A stretch of 44,352 nucleotides of DNA from Myxococcales bacterium (GCA_024640845.1 JAHEEE010000001.1:1-44352); one strand, 5' to 3'; shown: positions 32,155 to 41,021, numbered from the stretch's first letter. A program made the numbers and translations. Notes: generated from the sequence alone by a model not told the origin.

Positions 32155-33240
32155 ATGATGGGCATGGAGCTCTCGCTCGCGGACATCGAACGCCTTCCCA
32201 AGACCGACCTGCACGTTCACTTGGACGGCTCGCTCCGCTTGTCGACCATGCTCGAGCTCGCGGAGCGCCAGGGTGTCGAGCTTCCTGCCGACACGGAGGA
32301 GGGTCTCGCCAAGGCGCTCCATTGCGGCGAGCATACCGGCTCGCTGGTCGAATACCTCAAGGCCTTCGACACCACGCTCACGGTGCTCCAGACGGAAGAC
32401 GCACTGTTTCGAGTCGCCTACGAGCTTGCCGAGGATGCGGCGGCCGAAAACGTCCGGTACATGGAGGTGCGGTACTCCCCGATGCTGCACACGCGCGGAG
32501 GCCTCCGACTGACGACCGTGGTCGAGGCGGTGTTGGCCGGGCTTTGGGAGGCGCAGAAGGACCACGGCATCGTCGTCAACGTGATCCTATGCGGGATCCG
32601 CAACATCTCCCCCGAGTCGTCCGTAGAGATGGCGCAGCTCGCGGTCGCCTACAAGAACCGGGGCGTCGTCGGCTTCGACCTCGCTGGAGCCGAGTACGAC
32701 CATCCGGCCAAACACCACGTCAAGGCGTTCAAGCTGGTGCACAACAACAACATTGCCGTGACCATTCATGCGGGCGAGGCATATGGACCGGCCTCCGTCC
32801 ACCAAGCCATTCATGTCTGTGGGGCGCACCGGATTGGGCATGGGTGTCGTCTGCGCGAGGATGGAGATCTGCTGCACTACGTGAACGATCACCGCATCGC
32901 GCTCGAGTGCTGTCCGTCGTCGAACGTACAGACAGGCGCTGTCCGGGACCTCCGGAGCCACCCTCTCAAGCTCTACCACGACCTCGGACTGCGAGTGACG
33001 GTCAACACCGACAACCGGTTGATCACCGATACGACGGTTTCACGCGAGCTTTGGCTCTGTCACACGCAGATGGGCCTCAACCGTGACGACATCCACCGGA
33101 TCATCATCAACGGCTTCAAGGCCGCGTTTCTGCCGTTCCACCAGAAGCAGACGATGGTTCGGTCGGTGTCTCGGGAGCTGTCCAACGCAGTACAGGCTTC
33201 CGAGCCGCCTGCGTCTCGTCGAGTCGACGCAAACGCGTAG
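32155..33240 (+). CDS. adenosine deaminase family protein
   Basis: 361 residues. The amidohydrolase metal motif HVHLDGSLR is near the N-terminus; GIRNISPESS, GFDLAGAE, the catalytic IHAGEAYGP and HRIGHGCRL follow, and CCPSSNVQTGAV and VTVNTDNR close the active site in the order of adenosine deaminases. It would convert adenosine or a related aminopurine nucleoside to inosine. A second ATG at 32164 (MELSL) is an equally good start. It follows the DHH-type gene by 9 bases. Its last 125 bases overlap the convergent glycine dehydrogenase gene. Confidence 0.9.
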   Translation: MMGMELSLADIERLPKTDLHVHLDGSLRLSTMLELAERQGVELPADTEEGLAKALHCGEHTGSLVEYLKAFDTTLTVLQTEDALFRVAYELAEDAAAENVRYMEVRYSPMLHTRGGLRLTTVVEAVLAGLWEAQKDHGIVVNVILCGIRNISPESSVEMAQLAVAYKNRGVVGFDLAGAEYDHPAKHHVKAFKLVHNNNIAVTIHAGEAYGPASVHQAIHVCGAHRIGHGCRLREDGDLLHYVNDHRIALECCPSSNVQTGAVRDLRSHPLKLYHDLGLRVTVNTDNRLITDTTVSRELWLCHTQMGLNRDDIHRIIINGFKAAFLPFHQKQTMVRSVSRELSNAVQASEPPASRRVDANA

Positions 33241-34648
33241 AATGTGGCGCGGCATGCACGAAATCGGGGTCGGCGAACGCCTCGTCGCTGATGGTCTTCA
33301 TGACCTCCACGAACTCGTCCAATGTCTGGAGGCTCTCGGTTTCAGTCGGCTCGACGAGCATCGCGCCCTTGACGACCAAGGGGAAATACACGGTCGGGGG
33401 GTGAAAACCATAGTCCATGAGCCGTTTGGCTACATCCATCGTCGTGACGCCTGATTCCTTCAGGTGTCGATCGCTGATCACCACCTCGTGCATGCAGGTC
33501 GTGTCGTACGGAACGTGCCAAAGCTCCCCTAGGCGAGCCCTCAGGTAGTTCGCATTGAGCACCGCGAGCTCGGTCGCCTGACGCAACCCTTCGGCCCCCA
33601 TCTCCCGGAGGTAAGCGTAGGCACGCACCATCATCCCGAAGTTGCCTTGGAACGACCTCAGCCTGCCCACCGAGTTGGGACGGCTGCCCTGATCGAGGAC
33701 GAAGCGCCCGTCGCGCTTTTCCACGACAGGCACGGGGGCAAAAGGATCGAGGAGCGCCTTGTAGCCGACCGGCCCGCAACCAGGGCCGCCTCCTCCGTGG
33801 GGCGTGGTGAACGTCTTGTGCAGGTTGAACTGCATGACGTCGATGCCGAGGTCACCCGGCCGTGCTTTGCCCATCAAGGCGTTGAGGTTGGCGCCGTCGC
33901 CGTACACCAAGCCCCCCTTGCTGTGGACGAGCTCGGCGATTTCCGCGATGTGGCTCTCGAAGAGGCCCACCGTATTTGGGTTGGTCGCCATGACGGCGGC
34001 AACGTCGTCATCGACGAAGGGCGCGATCGCCTCGGCGGTCACGATGCCATCTTCGCCGGCTGGGAAGGGCACGGCCCGCAGCCCGTTGAGCGCGCACGAG
34101 GCGGGGTTGGTTCCGTGCGCCGTGTCCGGAATGAGGACTTTCTTGGGATCGCGCCCCTGCGCCTGATGGTAGGCGCGGATCATCATGAGGCCCGCGAGCT
34201 CCCCCTGGGCGCCGGCTGCAGGATGCAGCGAGACCCGGTCCATCCCGCAGACCTCGGCAAGGCCCCGCTCGAGCCGCCACATGAGCTCGAGCGCACCCTG
34301 AACGAGCTCATCCGGCATGTAGGGATGCAGATCTCCGAACCCCGGCAGGCGCGCCGCCCATTCGTTGACCTTGGGATTGTACTTCATCGTGCATGAGCCG
34401 AGGGGATACATCCCGATGTCGATCGCGAAGTTCTGCTGGCTCAAACGCACGTAGTGTCGGAATGCCTCGGGCTCGGACACCTCCGGGAGCACCGGCGGAA
34501 CATCTCGGGCCATCTCCCCCAACACGGCTTTGGCGTCGACCCGAGGTAGATCGTCCGGACGCAGCGACGCAGCGTGCCGGGCAGGTGCACCCTGCTCGAA
34601 AATCAACGGGGTCTGAAACGAAAGTCCTGTCGTCGCCGATCCGGGCAT
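33116..34648 (-). CDS. gcvPB: glycine dehydrogenase (decarboxylating) subunit 2
   Basis: 510 residues. GcvPB motifs are clear: MYPLGSCTMKYNPK, HPAAGAQGELAG, DTAHGTNPAS, the PLP-lysine region NLHKTFTTPHGGGGPG, and the family C-terminus RRLDETQAARKPVLRW. With subunit 1 it forms the P-protein of the glycine cleavage system, which decarboxylates glycine onto lipoyl-GcvH. The ATG at 34648 is used; a TTG at 34660 is possible. The gcvPA, gcvH and gcvT genes that usually adjoin it are not in the window; the next gene upstream is an ArsA-like ATPase. Confidence 0.95.
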   Translation of the reverse strand: MPGSATTGLSFQTPLIFEQGAPARHAASLRPDDLPRVDAKAVLGEMARDVPPVLPEVSEPEAFRHYVRLSQQNFAIDIGMYPLGSCTMKYNPKVNEWAARLPGFGDLHPYMPDELVQGALELMWRLERGLAEVCGMDRVSLHPAAGAQGELAGLMMIRAYHQAQGRDPKKVLIPDTAHGTNPASCALNGLRAVPFPAGEDGIVTAEAIAPFVDDDVAAVMATNPNTVGLFESHIAEIAELVHSKGGLVYGDGANLNALMGKARPGDLGIDVMQFNLHKTFTTPHGGGGPGCGPVGYKALLDPFAPVPVVEKRDGRFVLDQGSRPNSVGRLRSFQGNFGMMVRAYAYLREMGAEGLRQATELAVLNANYLRARLGELWHVPYDTTCMHEVVISDRHLKESGVTTMDVAKRLMDYGFHPPTVYFPLVVKGAMLVEPTETESLQTLDEFVEVMKTISDEAFADPDFVHAAPHSTRLRRLDETQAARKPVLRWTAPETPTEPSSASGGTAETRP

Positions 34649-34690
34649 GTTCAGGCGCAAGCTACAGGATTGTGTCTCGCCTGCAAGCGC

Positions 34691-35614
34691 TTAGACGTGT
34701 CGAAGGAGTGCTTCGCTGAGGGCATCGACCGCGGCGCGGTCCTTCTCGAGGCTCTCGTAGTAGGGAAGCTCACTGCGGGGCGCGTCGATATGGTTGGATA
34801 CCTTTCGCACGGCCCTGGCCTGGACCATCTCCCGCAGCACTCTGCGCCTTCCGGCAACGGCGAGACCCATGATGTCGCTGTCCTTTGGTAGATCCGACGG
34901 CAGGCCCTCCACGACCGGGCGCTCGTCTTCGGCGAAGAGTACGCTCAGCACCCGGTTGATCACGAGCTGCAGGATGGGGATCTGAAGCTCGTCGGTCAGC
35001 GCATTGGCGAGCTCGAGTGTTTCATTCGCGGGCATGTACTCCGGCAAGGTGACCAGGACAGCCCCCGCGCGCTCCGGATCGCGAAACATGTCGACGGCCC
35101 GGGCCGCATCTCGTCGGAGTATGCCTGGAGGCGCCACACTTTCGATCACGAATGGAACGCGCAGCATGTCTAGGGCGTGTCCGGTGGCGGGTGCGTCCAA
35201 GACGACCAGGTCGTAGTCGGGCGCTCCCTTGGGCGGGCAGGCATGATAGAAGGCTTTGCCGAGCATCGACCACGCCTCGAGCCCCGGGGTGCCCTTGAGG
35301 AACGCGCGGACCAGTCTGTTCTGGAAGACGGCGTTGTAGACCGCTCTGACCTTCAAGATCATGAGCCCGTACTCCTCGAGTGCGGCATCGGGCGTCATGT
35401 TCACCGCGTCCAGGTTCTCGCCGATCGTCACGATATCCGGGCCGATGGGCTCGGTGTCGAGGAGCTGGCTTGCGCGCTCGTTGCAGTTGACCATCGCGAG
35501 CAGGACCTTCTTGCCGCGGCGACTTGCCGCAAGGGCGAGCCCGGTCGCTACGGTCGTCTTCCCGACGCCACCCTTGCCCACAACGAAGAGGAACCGCCGG
35601 TCGAGCAAATCCAT
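34691..35614 (-). CDS. ArsA/GET3-like ATPase (third copy)
   Basis: 307 residues from the ATG at 35614. The deviant Walker A is GKGGVGKTT (about residues 13-21) with the signature lysine, followed by VNCNERASQLLD and a switch-II region VVLDAPATGHALDML. No arsenic-type cysteines were noticed. It is more canonical than the second member of the pair at 9.4-11.4 kb. Function unknown; ArsA-like proteins act as ATP-driven chaperones or pump subunits. It lies 42 bases upstream of gcvPB in the same direction and diverges from ccmC. Confidence 0.85.
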   Translation of the reverse strand: MDLLDRRFLFVVGKGGVGKTTVATGLALAASRRGKKVLLAMVNCNERASQLLDTEPIGPDIVTIGENLDAVNMTPDAALEEYGLMILKVRAVYNAVFQNRLVRAFLKGTPGLEAWSMLGKAFYHACPPKGAPDYDLVVLDAPATGHALDMLRVPFVIESVAPPGILRRDAARAVDMFRDPERAGAVLVTLPEYMPANETLELANALTDELQIPILQLVINRVLSVLFAEDERPVVEGLPSDLPKDSDIMGLAVAGRRRVLREMVQARAVRKVSNHIDAPRSELPYYESLEKDRAAVDALSEALLRHV

Positions 35615-35656
35615 TAGCGCCGTCTTTAGCGGCGCAGTGCAAGAACGGCAAACCGA

Positions 35657-35672
35657 CCGCATTTTAATGCGG
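35657..35672. promoter_or_regulatory. 16-bp near-palindrome between the ArsA-like gene and ccmC
   Basis: CCGCATT and AATGCGG form perfect 7-bp arms around TT, in the divergent gap, 43 bases before the ArsA-like ATG and about 57 before that of ccmC. Such a compact dyad suits a dimeric regulator; no known consensus is recognised. Confidence 0.35.
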
Positions 35673-35728
35673 AATTTCTGGGGTGCGCAGGCTGACGCCC
35701 TCGCGGCCCCATGCTAGCGTCCCCGGCG

Positions 35729-36427
35729 ATGAGCAGGTCGAGCCAATCGGGTAGCACGACGTTGTGGTCACTGGTGTTGTTCGCAACGCTAGCCCTTTTT
35801 GCGGTTACCCTCTATTTGATTTTCGTCGTCGCACCCGTCGAGAAACAGATGGGCATCGTGCAGAAGATTTTCTACTTCCACGTCCCCAGTGCGTACGCGA
35901 TGTACATCGGCTTTGGGGCCTCGGCGGTGGGCAGCGCCGTGTACTTGATCAAGCGCGACCCAAAATGGGACGCCCTCGGTGTCGCCGGCGCCGAAGTCGG
36001 CACGCTCTTTTGTGTAATCGTCCTGCTCACTGGTCCACTCTGGGCCCGAAAGGCGTGGGGAGTTTGGTGGACTTGGGATCCGCGCCTCACGACGACGCTC
36101 TTGGCGGGAATGATCTTTGCGGCCTACCTCGCGCTTCGCTCCATGGGCAATGCGGGCGAGGTGGAGAAGCGTTTCGCGTCCGGGTTGGCGCTCTTTGGGT
36201 TGATCGACCTGCCGTTGATTCACTACAGCGTCCAGCGCTGGCGTGGCGTCCACCCGACGGTCATCACGGGCAAGGGGGGCGGGCTCGAGTCCGAGATGTA
36301 TTGGGCTCTCGGTCTGAGTTTCGTTGCCTTTACCGGCCTGGCCGCACTCTTGATTTGGACACGCGCCTCCGCGGAACGGCAACGGGAAGAAACCGCTCGG
36401 TTGCGCTTTGAGTTGATGCACCGATGA
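35729..36427 (+). CDS. ccmC: cytochrome c biogenesis haem-handling protein CcmC
   Basis: 232 residues, about six membrane helices. The tryptophan-rich motif WGVWWTWDPRLTT, which binds haem on the periplasmic face, is near residue 110, and YFHVPSAYAMY supplies an axial-histidine region; both are typical of CcmC. It delivers haem to CcmE for cytochrome c maturation. An ATG at 35711 is an alternative start; neither has a clear ribosome site. A CcmD-like gene follows 10 bases after the stop. CcmA, B, E and F are not in the window. Confidence 0.88.
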   Translation: MSRSSQSGSTTLWSLVLFATLALFAVTLYLIFVVAPVEKQMGIVQKIFYFHVPSAYAMYIGFGASAVGSAVYLIKRDPKWDALGVAGAEVGTLFCVIVLLTGPLWARKAWGVWWTWDPRLTTTLLAGMIFAAYLALRSMGNAGEVEKRFASGLALFGLIDLPLIHYSVQRWRGVHPTVITGKGGGLESEMYWALGLSFVAFTGLAALLIWTRASAERQREETARLRFELMHR

Positions 36428-36437
36428 AGGAATGAAT

Positions 36438-36758
36438 ATGCGCGCTCTTGTTTCAGCTTTCGTGCTCGTCGCCACGCTGTCCCTCGTTCCCAGAGCTCTC
36501 GCAGAGGACGCACCCCTCGAAGCGGAGAAGAGCTCCCAGGCCGACGAGTCACCGGCCGAGGAACGCGCTGCGCAGTTCGTGGGCGTGACCGGACCCGAAG
36601 CGGAGAGCGTGCCGGGAGGCACCTTGCTGCTCGCCGCGTATGCGATCGTGTGGGTGCTGCTGTTTTTGTACTTGGTGCGCATGCGCCGTCTTCAGAGCCA
36701 GACGGCCGAGGAGCTCGAGCGGCTCGGCGCCGAGATTCGCGCCGCCGAGGGTCGCTAA
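36438..36758 (+). CDS. CcmD-family small membrane protein
   Basis: 106 residues. A signal-like N-terminus (MRALVSAFVLVATLSLVPRALA) is followed by an acidic spacer and one transmembrane helix (LLLAAYAIVWVLLFLYLVRMRRL) with a charged C-terminal helix. This matches the alternative CcmD family often found after ccmC. CcmD assists haem loading in the CcmABC complex. The ATG at 36438 has AAGGA about 7 bases upstream; ATG 36432 is too close to it. Confidence 0.75.
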   Translation: MRALVSAFVLVATLSLVPRALAEDAPLEAEKSSQADESPAEERAAQFVGVTGPEAESVPGGTLLLAAYAIVWVLLFLYLVRMRRLQSQTAEELERLGAEIRAAEGR

Positions 36759-36886
36759 TGCCAGACATCGCACACATCATCTACATTCCGGGCATCCTGC
36801 TCATCGGGTTCGCGTTTGGTTTCCGTTTCGGAGCCCGCGCGGTCCGGGCAGAGCTCGAACGCCGCGACGAGGAGCGTCGCCGCTGA
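36758..36886 (+). CDS. 42-residue single-helix membrane protein
   Basis: The start shares one base with the ccmD-like stop (TAATG). The product has one hydrophobic helix (IIYIPGILLIGFAFGFRF) and a strongly basic/acidic C-terminal tail (AELERRDEERRR), a shape typical of small accessory membrane proteins. No family is recognised; it may be a further subunit of the haem-export complex. Its position between ccmD and the acyl-CoA dehydrogenase, and its intact frame, support it. Confidence 0.55.
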   Translation: MPDIAHIIYIPGILLIGFAFGFRFGARAVRAELERRDEERRR

Positions 36887-36901
36887 TCAAGAGGTAGCAC
36901 C

Positions 36902-38050
36902 ATGTTGAATTTCGAGTTGACCCCCGAACAGAAAGCCCTCGTCGAGGAAACACGCCGCTTCACCCGCGATCGAATCATTCCCATCGCGGCCGAGGCCGAC
37001 AAGACGCACGAGTTTCCGATGGACGTCTTCAAGGAGGCGTGGGAGCTCGGCTTCGTCGGGCCCAACATCCCCGAGGCATACGGCGGCGCCGGCATGGGTG
37101 AGGTCGATCATGTTCTGCTCACGGAGGAGCTCGCGTTCGGCTGCACGGGCATCCAAACGAGCATCACGGCCAACGTTCTCGCGGCGACGCCCATTCTCGT
37201 CGCGGGCAGCGAGCAGCAGAAGAAGAAGTACCTCGGGATGCTGACCTCGGAGCCGATCTTCGCGGCCTACGCGATTACGGAGCCCGCTGCTGGAAGCGAT
37301 GCCGCAGGCATCCAGGCGCGCGCGAAGAAGGACGGCAACGACTGGATCATCACGGGACAGAAATGCTACATCACGAACGCTGCGTGGGCGACGTGGTTCG
37401 TCGTGTTCGCGACCATCGACCCGACGCTCCGCCACGGCGGCATCATGGCGTTCATCGTGGATCGCGACATGCCCGGCGTCAGCATCGGCAAGACGGAAGA
37501 CAAGCTCGGTCAGCGCGCGAGCAACACCGCAGTGGTCAATCTCGACGACGTTCGGATCCCTCCCTCCAACGTTCTCGCGGAGGCGGGGAAAGGCTTCAAG
37601 CTCGCGATGCAGACCTTCGACCGCACCCGACCGGACATCGGCGCCGGGGCGTGCGGCCTGATGCGACGCGCGATGGAGGAGTCGATCGCGTACGCGCTCG
37701 AACGCAAGACCTTTGGCGTCCCTATCGCGGAGCACCAGATGGTGCAGGCGATGATTGCCGAGATGGGCATCAAGTACGAAGCAACGCGGCTCCTAGTCCA
37801 CAAGGCCGCCTGGCAGATTGACAATGGGGGTCGAAACTCGCTCGTCGCCTCCTACAGCAAGGCCTTCGGCGCCGATAGCGCGATGCAGGTGGCCACGGAT
37901 GCGGTACAAGTCTTCGGCGGCAATGGCTACATCACGGAGTACCCGGTCGAGAAGCTGATGCGGGATGCCAAAATTCTTCAGATCTACGAAGGCACCTCCC
38001 AGATCCAACGGATGGTCATTGCGAAGAATCTCTTCGCTGGCGTTCGCTAG
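36902..38050 (+). CDS. acyl-CoA dehydrogenase
   Basis: 382 residues. FAD-binding YAITEPAAGSDAAG and WIITGQKCYITNA are in place, with KTFGVPIAEHQMVQ and the catalytic glutamate in IYEGTSQIQR, located as in medium/short-chain enzymes. It introduces the alpha-beta double bond in acyl-CoA, passing electrons to ETF. The ribosome site AGAGG lies 7 bases upstream of the ATG at 36902. The carboxylase genes at 13.4-17 kb and the thioesterase suggest a common acyl-CoA metabolism, though not a shared operon. Chain-length specificity is unknown. Confidence 0.93.
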   Translation: MLNFELTPEQKALVEETRRFTRDRIIPIAAEADKTHEFPMDVFKEAWELGFVGPNIPEAYGGAGMGEVDHVLLTEELAFGCTGIQTSITANVLAATPILVAGSEQQKKKYLGMLTSEPIFAAYAITEPAAGSDAAGIQARAKKDGNDWIITGQKCYITNAAWATWFVVFATIDPTLRHGGIMAFIVDRDMPGVSIGKTEDKLGQRASNTAVVNLDDVRIPPSNVLAEAGKGFKLAMQTFDRTRPDIGAGACGLMRRAMEESIAYALERKTFGVPIAEHQMVQAMIAEMGIKYEATRLLVHKAAWQIDNGGRNSLVASYSKAFGADSAMQVATDAVQVFGGNGYITEYPVEKLMRDAKILQIYEGTSQIQRMVIAKNLFAGVR

Positions 38051-38972
38051 CTTCGCGCTCGCGGCGGCTCTGTGGCTCGGCTCGGCGGCGCGCGCCGAGC
38101 TCGGGCGCCTGCCCCCGTTCATCGGGACGGTCGTCGATCAAGATGCGCTTCTCGAAGTGATTTCCACCGCGCGGTCGCGCAGCTTCAAGCCGGTTGGCCA
38201 CACTTCCGTCGTCCTCCGAATGCGGACCGTCGCCCGAGTGACGGCCGCGATGAAAGTCAAGAGCCGCGACGTGCCGCGCGGCTACCAGTACGAGATCGCC
38301 GCCTACCGCATCGCGCGTCTCTTGGGACTCGACAACGTTCCACCGGCCATCTACCGCCGCGTCTCCTGGAAGGAGATCCGGCAACGGTTTCACGAAGACA
38401 AGCTCGACCGACGCGCTTCGGTTCGCAGAGCCGTGGTTTGGGACGACGACGGTTCTGCGCCGGGCGCCGCCATCTACTGGGTCAAGGGGATGCGTTCGGT
38501 CAGCAACGAAGAGGCATCCACTTGGGCGGGATGGCTGCAGAACGGGCCGATCCCCAAGGGCAAGGAAGCGTTGGCGCGCGACCTCTCGACGATGGCCGTG
38601 TTCGACCTTCTCATCGGCAACTGGGACCGCTTCAGCGGCGGCAACCTGCAGACCGACAAAGAGCGGCAGCGCGCCATCCTTAGGGATAACGATCGCGCTT
38701 TCTCGACGCCACTCTTGGCTCGCCGCCGTGACGCGTTGCTCGACCGGCTCATGCGCACGAAGCGATTCCCCCGGTCGGTCGTCGAGCGCTTGGCCGAGCT
38801 CGATGAAGCCGCCCTTCGCGAGGAGCTCGGTCGCGACCCGAGCCACGCGTCGGTTCCGCTTCTCAGCGATACACAGATCGCGGACGTCTTCGATCGTCGC
38901 GCCACGATCCTGTCGTACGTTGCGGCACTGATTCAGGAGCGCGGGGAGGACGAAGTCCTTGTCTTTCCTTGA
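38019..38972 (+). CDS. exported protein with kinase-like (HipA/FAM20-like) motifs
   Basis: 317 residues from a TTG at 38019, which gives a clean signal peptide (MRR, then a 20-residue hydrophobic core, AARA cleavage); an ATG at 37965 would add 18 residues of shadow sequence. Kinase-like motifs follow: AAMKVKSRD (lysine about 79-81), YEIAAYRIARLLGLDNVPP (glutamate 92), FDLLIGNWDRFSGGN (D203, N209) and ILRDNDRAF (D223/D225). This is the order seen in HipA, FAM20 and related atypical kinases. The protein would act in the periplasm or outside. It overlaps the acyl-CoA dehydrogenase by 32 bases. Kinase activity is inferred. Confidence 0.6.
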   Translation: MRRISSLAFASFALAAALWLGSAARAELGRLPPFIGTVVDQDALLEVISTARSRSFKPVGHTSVVLRMRTVARVTAAMKVKSRDVPRGYQYEIAAYRIARLLGLDNVPPAIYRRVSWKEIRQRFHEDKLDRRASVRRAVVWDDDGSAPGAAIYWVKGMRSVSNEEASTWAGWLQNGPIPKGKEALARDLSTMAVFDLLIGNWDRFSGGNLQTDKERQRAILRDNDRAFSTPLLARRRDALLDRLMRTKRFPRSVVERLAELDEAALREELGRDPSHASVPLLSDTQIADVFDRRATILSYVAALIQERGEDEVLVFP

Positions 38973-38998
38973 ATGGGGCTGCGTGGTAGGGAAGGGGC

Positions 38999-39706
38999 GT
39001 GACTAAGCCCGATGCGATCAATGCCGACCAGATGGGCGATGTGCTCGGCCTTCTCGTGCACGACCTGCGGAACCCTGCGGCGACGATCACGGCTAACGTA
39101 GATTTTCTACAGGAAGTCGAACTGGCCGACACCGATTCGATCGAGGCGCTCGAGGACGTGAAGCTCGCAGTGGGCGAGCTTCGGCGCGGGCTCGACATGC
39201 TTGCGTGGATCAGCCGGTGGCTCACCGGACACGTTCCCCTCGAGGCGGCGAACGGCGACGCCGGCATGTTTGTCGAACGACTGGAGCGAGCGAATACGGC
39301 CGTGCCCGTTACCATCGAGATTGCGCGCGATGATCAACTGTACGCGCAGGGCGCTCAGGTCGCGGTGGAGGTCGTCGACCTGCTGCTCCACAACACGCGC
39401 GCCAACGTCGCCGAGCCGAGCGCTACCGTGCGGGTCTACCAAGACGACGAATGGGTCGTGATCGAAGTTGAGGATGCCGGCGAAGCGATCGCACCCGAGC
39501 TTCGCGACAAGGCATTCACGCTCGAGGGGCAGAAGGCGCTGAAGGGACGTCTCGACGGGCGCTACAGCCGTTTCGTCGGCCTGTTTGCTGCAGCAGTCGT
39601 CCTCGACGGCGTCGGGGGCACCATCGAGGCCGCTGGCGAAAAAGGGGCCGCGGTTTTCAGGATTCGTCTTCGCGGCGCCCGTCCGACTCGGCCGCCGACT
39701 CGTTAG
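38999..39706 (+). CDS. histidine kinase-like protein without sensor domain
   Basis: 235 residues from a GTG at 38999 (GGGAAGGGG just upstream). It opens with an H-box, LLVHDLRNPAATI, with histidine 21. The ATPase region is diverged: the N-box reads DLLLHNTRAN (first asparagine replaced), the G1 box is VEDAGEAI, and the later GLGL-type box is not clear, though VLDGVGGTIEA resembles the usual tail. No membrane segment, PAS or receiver domain is present. It may be a phosphotransfer-type kinase or partner subunit. No response regulator adjoins it. The last 50 bases overlap rarA. Confidence 0.7.
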   Translation: MTKPDAINADQMGDVLGLLVHDLRNPAATITANVDFLQEVELADTDSIEALEDVKLAVGELRRGLDMLAWISRWLTGHVPLEAANGDAGMFVERLERANTAVPVTIEIARDDQLYAQGAQVAVEVVDLLLHNTRANVAEPSATVRVYQDDEWVVIEVEDAGEAIAPELRDKAFTLEGQKALKGRLDGRYSRFVGLFAAAVVLDGVGGTIEAAGEKGAAVFRIRLRGARPTRPPTR

Positions 39707-41006
39707 CTGCACGTCTCAGTCCCTCGAGTCGGTCGCGGATTCGCGCTTCGAAACCGTGCTCTGTCGGCCGATAGTAGCGGCGCCCTGCCAACTCGTCGGG
39801 TAGGTACGTCTCCCCAGGGCTGAAGCCGCTCTCGTCGTGCGGATATCTGTAGCCCTCGCCGTAGCCCCAGGATTTCATTGCGGGAGTTGGGGCGTTTCGA
39901 AGCCTCATCGGGACTTGAAGCGCGCCGTGCTCGCGAACGTCTGCTTGCGCCATCTTCCACGCCTTGTAGCTCGCGTTGCTTTTCGGCGCGCTTGCCAGGT
40001 ACGTGCAGCATTGCGCGATCGGAAATACCCCCTCGGGCATGCCGAGCCGCCGAAACGCCGCGTCCGCGCTCACCGCGACTTCCAAGGCACGCGGGTCGGC
40101 GTTGCCGATGTCCTCGCTCGCGAAGATCAGCATGCGCCGAAGCACGAATGATGGCTCCTCACCGGCTTCGAGCATCCGCATCAACCAGTAGACGGCTGCG
40201 TCGGGATCGCTTCCTCGCATCGACTTGATGAACGCACTGACGACGTTGTAATGCTCTTCGCCAGACTTGTCGTAGAGCAGCGTCTGCGTCGCGAGCGCTT
40301 CTTGTACGATCGCAACCGTGACGTGTTCGACCCCGGCAGATTGCGCGAAGTCGCTGGCCAGCTCGAGGGCCGAGAGCGCGCGCCTCGCGTCGCCACGCGC
40401 GTTCTGGGCAATCGCAGCAAGGGCGTCGTGGTCGACCTGGTGCGGTGCGTGACCGATTCCATGCTCGCCGTCTCGCAGGGCGCGCTCGAGGAGCTTTCGG
40501 AGGTCCTCTGCTTCGAGGGGCTTGAGGTCGAAGACGCGCGCGCGCGACAGTAGCGCGGAGTTGACCGCAAAAGACGGGTTCTCAGTCGTCGCCCCGATCA
40601 GCGTCACCGTTCCGTTCTCGACGTGTGGTAAGAGGGCGTCCTGCTGCGCCTTGTTGAAGCGATGGATCTCGTCGACGAAGAGGATGGTCTTCTTGCCGTA
40701 GTAGCTCTTCTGGTCTTTCGCGGTTGCGATGATCTTGCGAAGCTCCGGCACGCCTCCAAGCACCGCGCTGAACGGGACGAAGATCGCGTTGGTCTCGTTT
40801 GCGATCACGTGAGCGAGGGTCGTCTTGCCTGTTCCTGGCGGGCCCCACAGGACCATCGACGGAATGCGATCAGAGCGGATCGCGCGCGCGAGGATGTGAC
40901 CGTCACCGAGCAGATGGGCCTGACCGACCACGTCCTCTAGGCGGTTCGGCCGCATCCGGTCGGCCAGCGGAGAATCGGACTCCGCTTGTCTCTCAAAGAG
41001 GTCCAC
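39657..41006 (-). CDS. rarA: replication-associated recombination protein A (RarA/MgsA)
   Basis: 449 residues. AAA+ ATPase with Walker [10 protein letters not shown], Walker [21 protein letters not shown], sensor motif GATTENPSF and the RarA tetramerisation region ([10 protein letters not shown]-like [10 protein letters not shown], with [11 protein letters not shown] and [12 protein letters not shown]). It acts at stalled replication forks. It starts with a GTG at 41006 and is probably co-transcribed with the Mrp gene 15 bases upstream. Its 3' end overlaps the histidine kinase-like gene by 50 bases (convergent). Confidence 0.95.
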   Translation of the reverse strand: MDLFERQAESDSPLADRMRPNRLEDVVGQAHLLGDGHILARAIRSDRIPSMVLWGPPGTGKTTLAHVIANETNAIFVPFSAVLGGVPELRKIIATAKDQKSYYGKKTILFVDEIHRFNKAQQDALLPHVENGTVTLIGATTENPSFAVNSALLSRARVFDLKPLEAEDLRKLLERALRDGEHGIGHAPHQVDHDALAAIAQNARGDARRALSALELASDFAQSAGVEHVTVAIVQEALATQTLLYDKSGEEHYNVVSAFIKSMRGSDPDAAVYWLMRMLEAGEEPSFVLRRMLIFASEDIGNADPRALEVAVSADAAFRRLGMPEGVFPIAQCCTYLASAPKSNASYKAWKMAQADVREHGALQVPMRLRNAPTPAMKSWGYGEGYRYPHDESGFSPGETYLPDELAGRRYYRPTEHGFEARIRDRLEGLRRAANESAAESDGRREDES

Positions 41007-41021
41007 CAGGACGCTTATAGC

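Noticed and set aside
38999-39706. Complete two-component system
   Set aside because: No response regulator gene is adjacent; only a reduced kinase-like protein is present.
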